From Zygnema circumcarinatum (lineage: Eukaryota; Streptophyta; Zygnematophyceae; Zygnematales; Zygnemataceae): a DNA stretch of 64,000 nucleotides. The stretch covers positions 1-64,000 of the forward strand of contig CM074807.1 of NCBI GenBank assembly GCA_037447605.1, read 5' to 3'. The translations under genes were made by a program, and so were the position numbers. Below the pieces are notes generated by a model. The model had not been told where the DNA came from. It did not search any database and was given only the letters and a program-made list of their open reading frames with translations. Positions 37,522 to 49,132 of the stretch are shown here, one piece after another (the stretch's first letter is position 1; each line of letters opens with the position of its first letter).

Positions 37522-39104
37522 CCTGTCTCGTCTTGTCTGCAAAATCATTCCCAGCCATCTCATGGACTCTCGCCTGAGGTTCTCTCCCGGGCCGTGTGAT
37601 GTGATGTCTGCACCGGTCTGTGTAATGTGGACGTAAATCTTAGGAATTTGATGCCAGAGCGACTACTTTGGCAAAATGAAGATCCACTCACAAAACAACA
37701 CGACTTCTGGTGTTATTTCAGTATACGGGAGAAAATCTCCCTTACGGTTTTTTAATATTGGCACCCCTTAGTGAGTGAATTGCTTCAGCTCCAGCGGAAG
37801 TGTCAGTCAGCCCATTCATCTTTACGCCCACCACACGGGGCATCTTCCTGCACGCCATGCCAATCCACCACATCATGAAATACCGCCAGGCCGGCAGGCA
37901 GCCGCAGTATCGCGTACTGCGCTTCGACTCGACTGTGGATCAATTCTTCCATGAGGCCATCCGTCCATCCATCTATCCATCCATCCATCCATCCATCCAC
38001 CCATCCATGCATCCATCTATCCATCCATCCATCTGCTTGCTCGCTCTCTCGCTCGCGAGTCGCAACTCGCAAGGAAGGAAGGTGCAGCAGAAAGCGAGCC
38101 TGCGAGCGTCCTTCTGCGTCTGTCTGTTTGTCTGTCTGGTTGTCTACCTGTCTGTTTATCTTTCAGTCTGTCTTCTTGTCTGTCTGGTTGTCGGTCGGTC
38201 GGTCTCGCTGTCTGTTTCGTTGTCTGCCTGTATGTATGTCTGTCTGTTTGGTTGTCTGCCTATTTGTCTGTCTGATTGTCTCTCTCCGTATGCCTGTCTC
38301 TGTCTGTATGACTGTCTGGTTGCCTGTCTGTTTCTGTCCGTATGTATCTGTTTGTCTATCTGTCAGATTGTCTGTCTGCCTGTATGTCTGTCTGCTTCTG
38401 TCTGTCTGTCTGACTGCCGGTCGCGCTCCATCCGTCCGTCCGTGGCCGTCCGTCTGCACGCGCCTGCCTGCCCGCCCGGGCCGGCCCGCGGCAGCCGCAC
38501 CGAGGGAGGGAGGTACGGACCACCGTACGGCGCGCGGCGGAGGCCTGCGCTGCGCCTCTCGCGGGGCTGCGGGAGGGGAGGGGAGGGAGAGGCCGCGGGC
38601 GGGCGCCCTGCCTGCTGTCTGCGGCTGCTGTTGCTGCTGCTGCCTGCTGCGGTATCGCCTCGCCGTCGCAAGGGGAACCCCTCGCAAACCTCTCGCGTTC
38701 TCTCTCGTCTCCCTCTCTCTACTCTACTGCTTGCGGAGGCGGAGCATGCACGCGAAGCCTCAACTTGGCTACTCTTCATAGCCTAGCTTCTCGAAGTCGC
38801 CTTAGCACACGCCCTTTACCTTGTAAGGAATTATGCCCTTTGCGACTGCTTAAACTGATGAACAGGAAATTATTAGTTTAGCAAGGTTCCTAGGCATCCC
38901 AAGTCCATGATGTTGCATATGGGACTAGAGGACTGCTGTTTTCTGGAACGAGGCTTAGTGATCTAGGGCGGTTTGGACACCCTTGCATTCGTTTGCCCCA
39001 TCGTGGCGTTTATTGATCTGGTTTTGTTTTCCCGTTCGTCCATTTTGTACTCCTCTGTGGTGCACACCGGCAGACACGACCCCGTCCCCCCCCCCGCATC
39101 GCTA
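37522..39104. other. Intergenic with CCAT and TGTC microsatellites
   Basis: No gene recognised. About 37955-38030 is (CCAT)n and 38098-38420 a degenerate (TGTC)n tract with TGTT, TATG and TGGT variants; 38420-38660 is GC-rich. The tract keeps frames open for over 300 codons with Cys/Leu/Ser/Val or Gln/Thr/Asp/Arg repeats, which are artefacts. Confidence 0.65.
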
Positions 39105-41463
39105 ATGGCGGAGCCGTACGATGTGAGAGGTGGCTCACCGCTTGCGCCGGCCAGCGGAGGGGCCCCTCCGCCCCTGCAGCAGTTCGCAGGGACGGAACAG
39201 GGAGGGACCTCGCCCGGGGGAGGACGAGGGCGGGGGGAAGGCGGCGGCGGCAGAGGCAAGCCTTGGCAGCAGGAGGGGGATTGGCCATGCCCGAATCCAA
39301 GGTCTGTGAGTGTGCCAGCTTGGGTGAGCAGCATCCTCCTAAAGCCTCCCTCCACCTTATCCACCATCCGTTATGATGGCGTGCAAGTGTATTACTGAGT
39401 TGTTTGAGGATCATACTGAGTCAGAAAGTGCTGTCGTCGTTTCTTGGACCTCCATTCCTCGTTTGCTTCATCCCAAAACCCTGCGAATTTTTCAGTTCAA
39501 GTCTGAACTGTTGTATCTACTCAGGGACCTTGTCAGGACATTGTCTCATTGGAATAGTATTCCGTGTGGTTGCTTATCCATTTCCTTGCCTGAAGCTGTT
39601 TGCCCGTAGCAAAGCGGAATCTGGAAAGCGGTTCAGAAAGCATGGCTTCTGTTCAAACTCAGTTTTCTTTCCCTTTTTTTTTTTGGCAACAGCTGCAATA
39701 ATGTGAACTTTTCTTTTCGAGGAGAATGTAATCGGTGCAACACTCCACGTCCTCCTGGAGCTGGCGGCAGCGGGAGAGGTTCAGTCGGGGGGGGCAGAGG
39801 TCGTGGCCGAAGTGAAGTTGGCGGGCGCGGTCGCGGTCCTGGAGGCCCTCCCGGCCTCTTTGGGCCAAACGACTGGCCGTGTCCGATGTGAGTCTGCTTT
39901 CTGTACTGTGGCCTTGGCAGCGGCGGTGGACTGGAGGCTGGCATAAGTGGAGCGTTTCTCATATGTGACATTTCCGTGTCAGGAATGTCATGCTGCTGCA
40001 CCGAGTGCGCATCATTTTTCTCATGCTAGAAAAGCGGTTGATGAGAGCTCTTATCGTCATTCAGGTGTGGCAATGTGAACTGGGCGAAACGCAACAAGTG
40101 CAACATTTGCAACACTAATCGACCGGGCTTTAACGAGAGTGGTCCAAGGTACAGTCTCGTTGTCATTATTGTCTCGACTCAAAAAGACGTGGTTTAGAGG
40201 GTTGATGATTTCCTACTTCTCTTCATGGGCAACAATCTCCTGGCTGTAGTATAATAGTAAGGTTATTATTGCTTGAATATTGTTTGTGTGCTATATCTGT
40301 AGGCCAAGTTTAGTTGATTTCAAGTGCGTCACTTTTAAGGAGGTTGTCTTGTTCTGTCGATTGTGAGAAACTCCGTCAGTGCCAATATTGTCTTCGTGAT
40401 GAATTCAATTCGTTTCCTTCTCTCAGGGAGGGCCGCGCTGGAGGCTACAAGGAGTTTGACGAAGCTGAAATTGAGGAGACGAAACGGCGTCGCAAGGAGC
40501 TTGAAGAGGTAAAATAAATACGCAGTTAGGCAAGTATCAGGAAGGATCAGTTCTGATGATAATGTTATGAAAGTTGCAGCTAGGCGCGCATCGGGTCTGC
40601 CAGAAGAAAGTGCTGCTAGAATCCTGAGCTCACTGCTGTCAACTCCATTTGTCTTGGAATATGTTCGTCTGCTTCTGGCGTATGCTGCAGGATGATGGAG
40701 AGATTTACGACGAGTTTGGGAACCTGAAGAAAAAGTATCGCAAAAAGGTGGACACCCCTAATGTTTCTCAAGCGGGAAGGGCGGGCTGGGTAATGGATGA
40801 TGTGAAAGTTCGCGATAGACAGGTACGTGTGCTGGTTCCGTGCATAATTGTAGTACTTGATTGCATATTCAGTCTTCCAGTATAGATTATCACGCTTGTT
40901 CGCACAGCCTCCCTGTTTCCTGATTGGGCTTTGATTAAATGGTTTAGTTTTTCATTACTCGTTGATGTGTCTATTGGCGTATTTACTGCTATAGGAGTCT
41001 TGCATTTTGAGGCTTTCAAAAAGCGGCCAGATATCCTGCGCAAGTTGTTTAGTTCTGTATTACGTCGACAGTCAATACCATCGTGGATTGTTGAAATAAT
41101 TGACTCTTTCGTAACGGTGTACAGAAGTTCGACAAGGGCAGCAACAGAGGCGAATGGGGAAGTAACGAGAGAAGTGAGTATGACGAGCGGGATGACGCCC
41201 TCAACGGAAAGCGGCCCCCGGATGAGCGCGACCTGCGAAGCAGCGAGCACAGCCGCGAGCGTGAGCGCGAGCGAGACAGGGATGCGGAGGCGGAGGCGGA
41301 CCGCGGGCGCGGAGGGGGATGGGAGCACGGAAGGGGCTCTCCGCGAGGCAGAGAGCCAAGCCGCAACGACGACTATGGGCGGAGTAGAGATCGAGATAGG
41401 ACGAGGGAGCGAGATTTCCCTCAAGAGCGCAAGAGGGAGCGCGAACGTGACCGCTTTGATTAG
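39105..41463 (+). CDS. RanBP2-type double zinc-finger, RG- and RD/RE-rich RNA-binding protein, 6 exons
   Basis: Likely a nuclear RNA-binding or splicing-related protein of the ZRANB2/TAF15-like zinc-finger group. Exons: 39105-39301, 39693-39887, 40065-40148, 40427-40508, 40691-40822, 41125-41463; in phase, 342 residues. It starts with a Pro/Gly/RG-rich region. Zinc finger 1 is [20 protein letters not shown] followed by NRC; an RGG-like stretch follows; zinc finger 2 is DWPCPMCGNVNWAKRNKC followed by NIC. Each has the W-x-C, C-x3-N-F/W and C-x2-C pattern. Then a charged helix (EAEIEETKRRRKELEE), the motif GEIYDEFGNLKKKYRKK, and a last exon rich in Arg/Asp/Glu (ERERERDRD and similar). Both fingers are split by introns. 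Exact orthology is not assigned. Confidence 0.92.
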
Positions 41464-43275
41464 CATTACAGAGAGCTCCGTGCAACTCTGTGCCTGCCTG
41501 TGAATCAGACTCATGGAGGGTTTCTCTGCTCAAGGCACGGATCCTATTCTCGCCGTGGGATGGTTTCTGATTCTCCCGCGCTGAGGTCTGGTGTTGGTGT
41601 ATTGCTGTTTGGCAGCCATCAGGCATCATGTGGCTTGTCGGTCGTCTTATGACGATGGTCCAATGAAACGGTTCATTTGCTGCGACAGTCACCTCAAAGT
41701 GGCCAGCCTTCTTTCAAGGGTCATTGTCGGCCCTCCTTTGTAATTCTCGTCAGGCCCCATGCGTGTGTTTCCGACTGCTTGAGGGGGCAACGCGCCCTAA
41801 ATGGTGCTCCCTCCCAGGGCTGTTGCGAGGAAACATGGTGGAGAAGGTGCCGATGGTGAGGGTGACAACCAACACTAGTGGAACTGCTGCAAAGCGCACG
41901 ATGATGGAGAGTGGGACGAAGGGATAGTGGGGGCTTCCCAGCACCCTTCCAGTTAAGCCTTCGCTAGAGTGTGGATGCTTCCATAGCTGAGGACCTCGCT
42001 GTATGCGCCCGATTGACGGAGCAGCAGAGGCTGTTGCCCTCACAGCGCTGCAGGCCTTGCCGGCAGTCCTAGGAGGAGACGGACAGACTGGGCCTTCAGG
42101 CGGGAGGGCTGCACAGCACTCGGAAGCCCCGTCGCAAATGCAAAGTTTATTATCCAATAAACGTGGGATTCGTTCAACTGCTTTAAAACTTGTGTGCTAC
42201 TGTTCTTTTCACCACATTCCAATTCAAATTCAGACACGCGTGCACGTTCAGGGCTTGCATTGGCAAGCAAGCAGAGCACAACACACCGCTCTGGGAGGTC
42301 CCGACTTCCTTTCTGTGGCAGACATTGCTTGCGCCGTGTGCAGACGACCGAACGAACGCGTATTAGGGGCTCTGACCGCCGGCACTGCTGCCGCTGCTGG
42401 AGCTTTATAGGTGAGCAAAGCTGCAAATACATATTGCGGTGGAGGCGAGGCTCCTGGGCGATCCGGACAAGCAGGTCCGCCGAGTCAGCCTCCACCGCCA
42501 AGACGTGGTATGAGCCAGCCAGCCAGCCGTCCAGGCGGTGGCCCAGCGCCGCGATTTGTGACGCAGCAAGCACCCACGACACGCGCACTCCGGCGTCCTC
42601 CACCTGCTCGATCGCTCCCTCCAGGACCAGGACATGACGCGCCTGCACGTTGCCCGCCCGCCCGCCCGCCCGCCCGCGCGCCCGCGCGGCGAACACAAAC
42701 AGACACACACAGGGAGAGGAAGGCTGCGGGCGGGGGCGGCGCTGGGCACGTGACTGTGACTGTGACTGTATCGCGATATATCCATCAATCGCGAAGTGCC
42801 CGGCCCGGCCCCCGCGCCCCCTTCGTACGGTACGGCCGATGGGTGCCACGCAGCACGTGCTCGGTCCACGTGGCACCTCAACCGTACTGTCCGTCGTGGC
42901 GGTGCCTGAATCCGGCGGCTGTCCGTACGGCCGAAGGCGATCTCTGCGGGGCAGGCGTGTACGGCCATACGGACGCTGGAGCAGGCAGCGCATGCGGTAC
43001 GGAGGGAGGCAGGGGGGGCGGAGACAGGGCGGCCATGGCGGGGGCAGCCATGGCCGTGGCCTCGCAGGGCGCCGAAAGGGTCCCGCTCATGGCGCCTTGA
43101 TGCCATGCCCGCGAGCGCTCTGTCCGCTGGGGGGAGTGGCCATCCTCCTCCGCCACCCTCGTTCCATGTGCTCTGGAATTTGGGTTAGGGCTAAGGCAGG
43201 GCTAGGGTAAGGTTCTGCAACCCGACCGCATGCTGTTTTTGGGGGTCTGAAAGCTCCTCGCTGCGGGGGCATGAC
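41464..43275. other. Intergenic, GC-rich, with one candidate minus-strand exon
   Basis: Holds the 3' UTR of the zinc-finger gene and the upstream region of the bHLH gene. (CCCG)n occupies about 42650-42685; GTGACT and ACGGCC repeats follow. Near 43185-43215 GGGTTAGGGCTAAGG-like telo-box sequence precedes the bHLH start. One minus-strand exon candidate is listed separately. Confidence 0.5.
42431..42642 (-). CDS. Candidate orphan exon, unknown protein
   Basis: On the minus strand a 3' splice site (caacgtgcag) is followed by 212 nt of open frame with steady amino-acid use, ending at a possible gtattt donor. The peptide includes HVLVLEGAIEQVEDAGVR, VSWVLAASQIAALGHRLDG and YHVLAVEADSADLLVRIAQE, which looks like an ordinary amphipathic alpha-helical protein and not like a compositional frame. 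I do not recognise it and found no partner exons. It could be part of a gene, a gene remnant or chance in GC-rich DNA. Confidence 0.3.
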
Positions 43276-45154
43276 ATGGAGGGCGTCGGCCATGACTTTG
43301 GGGATGACCCCTGGCATGCTCTGAGGACGGCTACAGAAGCCATGGGCAGCGCGGGGGCCGTGGGGAGCCTGGGCGCCATGGCGGGCATCGGGCCGCTGGA
43401 GGCGGCGAAGTGCGAGCAGCGCAAGTCACTGCACAGCGCGGCCGAGCGGGACCGCCGCTCGCGCATCAACGAGCGCCTCGCGTACCTCGGCACGCGCCTG
43501 CCGGAGGGGCCCGGGAAGGTGGGCTCGCTCGCCTGCCGCTCGCTCTCTCGCCACTTGTGGGGGGAGGGAGGGAGGGAGGGAGGGAGGGAGGGAGGGAGGG
43601 AGGNNNNNNNNNNGGGGGGAGGGAGGGAGGAAGGGAGGGAGGGCGGGAGGGAGGGAGGAGGAATCAATCGATCAAGCATGTCGAATCGGTTTTGTGCTTC
43701 CTGGATGTCTGTCAAGACATTGAAAACTTGCATAATTCATGGGAGTTTGCGGTGTAATTGATTACACTTGCTGCTGCGATTTCTCTCCCTACACTCTATT
43801 ATTTCGGGGCATTTTGTTTGTAACTTGAGTCGCGGAGTTCTCGGTCGTTGAGAGTGCTTTTTCGGTCGTCCGAGATGTAAGGAAGCGAAATGTCGTCTTT
43901 ATCTGCAGTCACCCATAAGTCGTAGTCTCTCGGTCAGGGGATCTCGACGGAGCAACGGTTCTCGAACACCGTTCTCAACGAACCGGCGGGTCGCAGTTGT
44001 GGGTTGGGTTGTGGAAGGCTTTGCTCAGCATTTTGACCTTTCTGCGTGTCTGTTTTCGCAGCAGCACAAGGCAACGCTTTTGGCTCAAGTGATTGAGGAG
44101 TTGACCCGATTGGAGCAGCGGAACAAGGAGGAGTCAGAAGATGGGCCGGTGCCCAGCAACGTAGAAAGCGTCGAGGTGGAGAGAGAGTTGGGCGGCGGGA
44201 ACGATGGCCAGGATGGAGCGTTGCGATACAAAGCGACAATCTGCTGCAAGATGCGACCAGACATTTTCCTTTCCCTGAAGGAACTCGTGAAGGTGCGTAA
44301 ACTGGTCATATTCAGGGTCTGTGGAAAGGAAGTCCTGATGCAGGTGAGGAGAGGAGAGGGGGTTGGTGTTTCGGTGGATAGGAATTGCGGTGAGGTGCGA
44401 AGCCAAAGAGGAAAAATTGCATGTACTTTAACAATGATTTGGTGATTGAGGCACTCTTCTATTAAATTCTGTTCTTGTTAACTACTCTTTTCTTGCTTTC
44501 CTCATTTCTGCAGTCTCTGCACTGCTCGTTCTCAATGAGTAGCGTCTTTGACCTTTTCACTTGTTTCCCACTTCCCTTTTTACTTTCCCTTCTTTCTTCG
44601 CACTTCTCTCTTAGCCTTTGTGCTCTCTCTCTCCCACTCGCCCTCTTCTTTCTTCTACACTTCTTTCTCTCCCTTCGCATCTCTTTTGTTCTTATGGGAG
44701 ATTGAATTTGAAAATTCAATTATACGCATTTTCCAGTGATCTGATGTACGCAGGTTAGCAAATTTGCTGATTGCTTCAACAGCACAGCTCAGTTTTTCAG
44801 TTTGTTCAATTCCACTTTCCAGCGTTCACAACTCATCCCTCCTCCCCCCCGCCCTCCCGCTGCCCCATGCAGGCCTCGAAGCTGAGTCTGCAGGACATGC
44901 AGATGGTGAACGTGCTCGGGTGGGCCACGCTCACTCTCGTCCTGCGCGCGGCCGCGGAGGGGGACTGCAGCGGCAGCAGCGGCAGCGTCTGCAGACCGGA
45001 CTCCGCCGCGGAGGGCATCAAGGACGCGCTGTGGGCTCTGGTGGACCCGAGCAAGCAGCCCGAGGCGGCCAGCAGCTCCGGGACCTCCGCCAGGAAGCGG
45101 CAGCGCTGCTCGCCTGTGGAGTCCACCTCCAGGCCCTCCAGTGAGTCGATGTAG
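43276..45154 (+). CDS. bHLH transcription factor with ACT-like C-terminal region, 3 exons
   Basis: Exons: 43276-43518, 44062-44292, 44873-45154; in phase, 251 residues. The basic region HSAAERDRRSRINERL has the His-Glu-Arg set expected of E-box binders; helix 1 continues AYLGTRLPEG, and after the intron helix 2 is KATLLAQVIEELTRLEQR. A second block, ALRYKATICCKMRPDIF followed by LSLKELVKASKLSLQDMQMV, matches the ACT-like region of the plant bHLH group that contains AtbHLH30/AKS-like proteins. The last 60 residues are Ser-rich with KRQR. Exon 2 could start 3 nt later. Intron 1 carries a (GGGA)n run broken by the N gap, so its true length is unknown. Target genes cannot be told. Confidence 0.9.
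43560..43662. repeat. (GGGA)n microsatellite with 10-N assembly gap
   Basis: A (GGGA)n run in bHLH intron 1; N at 43604-43613. The gap most likely hides an unresolved length of the same repeat. Confidence 0.9.
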
Positions 45155-46327
45155 GCGGCCGGGGCGAGCTGTGCTGTTCTTGGGCTACACTGAGCTGGCT
45201 GGCATGGACGGGCATGGCGGAGAATGGTGCCAAGTTGCAGGCTGTGAGGGACGAATGACTGTCTGGCAAATTGTTACCAGATGAAGCCCTATTTAGTGGT
45301 GCTGTATAGGTAGAGGAATGGAAGCTTGATAAAATTGAATAAACTCGGTTTGCATGAAATCAAGTGATCGGTTGCATTGATCAAGCAGCGACAGTCTGTC
45401 CACGGAACATCTGCAAGATGCTTCGACCTTCCAACTAGTCGCCGGGCTGGGCAGAGTGCCGCAGCTCGTCTTGGCGTCGGCACGGCGGTGTGCTCCCGCA
45501 CATGTATGCGTGCCATTGGCGTTGTAGGGCCGGGAAGGGCTATGAAGGGATGGGTTCAGGCAAGCGCACAAGGAGGGGGGGGGGGGGCGATTGTGACTCT
45601 TACGGCGCACGCACGCATGCATGCATGCACGCTTGGTAGGGAACTACACGGTGGATGGTCGCGATAACGCTGTTACTGTTGATCCAAATCTAACCTCTTT
45701 TTATTGTGTTTTTCAAGCAAATTTTTGAAGTCTTCTCTATGTAAAACTCCACGCACGGCAAATGCTCCAAGAAGTTCGAGGGCAAGTTCAAAGGCTCGGG
45801 TCGAGACATAAGCCATGGAGTTGGCCCTGCTCGGCGAGCCATATGGTGAGGAGGAGCAGTAGTAAAAATGCAGTAGCTAGTAACTGTACGCAGTAGTTAT
45901 TATTGATTTCTATAAAGGTGCAGCTCGACGATGGGGTCTCCCGTACTGTTCTGCAAACACTACCGCAGCAGCATGTGCCTCTCTCTGTGCCTTTTAGTGC
46001 CGCACTTGGAAAAATACTCGTGGTGATGCGGAACTGTCCAACCACTTGATGATGGCGCACTAGAGCACGTTGTTGCAGTTTTGAAAAACGAACAGACGAC
46101 TACAGCCATGAAAGCCCGAAAGGGGCAGAGAGAAAACTCCGCGTGTGAAAAAGAACCCACCCAACGACCAAACAGAACAAAAGAATCAAGCAAGTCAAGT
46201 GCAACTAAACTGAAAACAACAAAAGAAACGAGACTAAAGCAGGCACAGCGAAATGAAATGAAAACGAGATTACGGCAAAGGACGCTAAACAGACTAGAGC
46301 CCACAAGCACCCGCATGGCCGGATGTA

Positions 46328-46489
46328 CAGTGGGAGGGGCTCAGCCCCCCCTAGATGTTGAAAAACTTTCAGCCACTGATCGATCGCCTTTGAGGGTTGC
46401 ATAGCGAAAACACATATCAGTTTTTTTCTCCAACGCGCTGGTCAACCGCCCCTCTAAACGCAAAACTTGGATCTCAGCGCCCCCCACTG
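46328..46489. mobile_element. Non-autonomous hAT-like element, copy 2
   Basis: 162 bp beginning CAGTGGGAGGGGC and ending GCGCCCCCCACTG, i.e. near-perfect inverted termini. The middle is homologous to the copy at 29605-29788: both share TTGAAAA, then AGC-ACT-ATCGCCTTTGA, then GGTTG-ATAGC-AAAACACA, in the same order and orientation. No clear 8-bp duplication flanks it. Confidence 0.55.
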
Positions 46490-46962
46490 GAAGTAACCAT
46501 CCTGATGATATTACATAAGCTGCGATCATTCTCACTAACCTCTATTCCTGCCATGCTTTGCTGATTGCTTCAACACAGTTCTTACATGCACACACGAAGA
46601 AATATTACTGAAAACAAATCAAGCAAGAAACACCGAAATTGAGAATTCAAGGAGAAAGCTCCGCCAGCTCCAAAACTCCTTAATAAAGTTACACGGAAGT
46701 AACAAGCAGTGTTTGAGCCCTCAGGCTACTACTACGTGCTCTGACTTACTTCCGACACCCCCTTGCTGCCCATACAGCTAGGCACCTGCGCTTAGCACCA
46801 CAAGCTATGCTGCAGATGTATCAAGATTTTTTTTTAACTACCCCTAAGTAAATCCTACTTAAATACTACGCGCTGCACAACTCCACGTTCTACAGCGTGC
46901 CGCTGCGCGCCACCGCGCTGCACCGCACTCCACCGCGCCGCGCTCCTCCATGATGCCAGCGA

Positions 46963-47003
46963 CGCTCCACGCTCCACGCTCCACGCTCCACGCTCCACGC
47001 TCG
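46963..47003. repeat. (CGCTCCA)n minisatellite
   Basis: About six tandem copies of the 7-mer CGCTCCA, in a stretch otherwise rich in CCGCGC. Confidence 0.7.
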
Positions 47004-49132
47004 CCCCATCCGGCGCTGGAACTCACTTAGGGCACGCCATGGCCAGGGGAGGAGTGTCCGTACAGCTTACCCCTTCCCTTGAAGCGTCAACCTTCTAGAA
47101 GCTTCCGTATCCACGCGAGCGCCTCTCCAGCGCCACATCCGAATGTCCACGTGTCGCATGTCGACTGTACGGTCTTCTGCCAAAGCAATAAGCAACATGT
47201 GACAGCGCAGCCTATCGCTGCGTGCCACGTGTCCAACCTAGATTCCTCCAGTTCAGACCATCAGAACAGGACCTAGCGCCCTGTTCCCATTACAACTAGA
47301 TCACCTAAGGACGACCGACACTACTGAGGATCGTACGGTGTACTTTCTAGGCTTAGATCCCTATCGTACACTACACATCCATCCTGGATCCGCCCCTCCC
47401 TCCCTCCCTCCCTCCCTCCCTCCCTCCCTGAGTGCCGTGCCCTTGGAGGTCGGGTCGCCAAAGGAGGGCGGATGCCAGTCGGCCGTCTACCGTACCTGGC
47501 TGAGTGGAGGGACGAGGGAGGGAGGGAGACGCGGGGCGGGGAGTGGGGAGTGGGGAGTGGGGAGTGGGGAGTGGGGAGTGGGGGGACAAAGGCGCCGCGG
47601 CCCGCCCCGCAGAAGCAGCCGCCCTGCTTGCCTGCCTGCCAGCCTGCCTGCCGAACGGACGGACGGACGGACGGACGGACGGACGGACGGATGGCGACCA
47701 TCCCTACTACAGTACCGTAAAACCGAACAGGTTGAGAAAAAAAGAAATTAAAGATTTTGGCTACTCAAAAGAAAGAAACTTTCAAAACCTGTTTCTCAAA
47801 ACAAAAACCCTATATTTGTGAACACGATTTGTTTTGAGAAATGAGAAATGAATCCCTAATTCTTTTTCTCAATACAATTTTTATGACGAACCAATTGAAC
47901 GTTTAACAATAAAAAGTTTGTGTTCAATCTGAGTTTTCCTTGGGTCCACCGATCAACAATGAGATTTTAGCGGATCGCAAAGAGGGCGGACCCGGAGTTT
48001 CGTACAAAAAATTGTTGATCGCCTCGCGGAAAGAGTCGTACGGCAAAACTTGGGCCCTGGTTAACCGGATCCCTCGAATCGCACAAAACCAACGTGGCAA
48101 AAACTGGAACCCACACGTGTGACCGAACCAATTGAGACTTTGAACTTCTTTTCTAAAACTTTTCACTTTCTTAAATCGAAAAAGTTTCGACCTCGAGTGT
48201 TCACAGTTGAACCCTATTTTTCAATAAGTTTGAGAATTTCGAAATGAAGTAAACTCGTTTCTCAATTTCTGACCCTGTCCGGCTGTACGGCCCTCGGCAA
48301 CTAGGCACGCCGCGCCATGCCACGCAGCGCCAACATTACATCACAATACTGTCCCGAGTGGGCCGCGTCCCCTACACGACCTGCCGTACCGTACCGTACA
48401 TGCTGCTGTTGCTGCTTCCGCCCTGCATGTTGGCTTAAGCGCAGCCCGCCGAGCCCACAGGGCCGCCCGCCGTACGAATCCGTACAGTGACGGGGCCGCC
48501 GCGACTTTGACTTCGACTTTAGCGCGCGCGGCGCTGCGGCGGCCAGGCGCCCGCCCGTCTGTACGGCCGCGTGGCGTGACCGCCCGCCCAGGGCCGTGCC
48601 GACAGCAGGGGCCCAACCGTTACTTGCGCTCTTGTCGGTGCGGTTTGTCGCCGTCGATGACGACGGCTGCTGCAGGGTGCGCAGCGCGGCCGCCGCCACG
48701 TGGCGGGGTGAGACGCGGCGCGCGCGAGGCGGCGCCGAGCGGGTCTCGGGCGGCGCCGCTTGGCCCGCCGCCGCTTGCCGGTCAACGCCCACCGCCCGCC
48801 GGTCAGCGCGCGGAGCCGCCGTCGAGACCCGCCGGCCCGTCGCCGGCCGGCCCTGGCTGCGCCGTAACGGCCGCGGGCGTTGCCGGCAGCGGGAACGGCC
48901 CCGCATTGTCGCGTAGCGCGGGGCCATACGGACGGGCGGCGGCGCGGGGCGGGGGGGCTTGGGCGCGCGGCGGGGCGGAGCGGGGGCGGGCGCCACGTGG
49001 CGCGCAGGGGGGGTTGGGGGCGGGCGGGCCGGGCGGCGGGTCACCTCGCGGTCCCTTCTTATGGCGCGCCCGCGGGGGGGTATCGGGCCGGTACTTCGCC
49101 CGCCGCGGCTCGGGAAGGCAAGAGACCACGCC

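Larger units (their letters stand above)
45155..49132. other. 4-kb gene-poor, repeat-rich interval
   Basis: No gene recognised. It holds: GCATGC-rich DNA near 45605-45630; the second hAT-like copy (46328-46489); a (CGCTCCA)n minisatellite at about 46963-47003; (CCCT)n at about 47396-47428; a 7-mer GGGGAGT run at about 47538-47585; (ACGG)n at about 47655-47692; an AT-rich block 47730-48260 with a 60-codon frame (47940-48122) of unknown nature; and from 48290 a CpG-rich block, probably the promoter side of the following gene. Long frames in the CpG-rich block overlap on both strands and are compositional. Confidence 0.55.

Noticed and set aside
37800-38786. 328-codon plus-strand frame
   Set aside because: Mostly a translation of (CCAT)n and (TGTC)n microsatellites; the opposite strand is equally open.
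46955-47005. Possible CRISPR-like direct repeats
   Set aside because: Direct head-to-tail 7-mers without spacers, a minisatellite in a eukaryotic genome.
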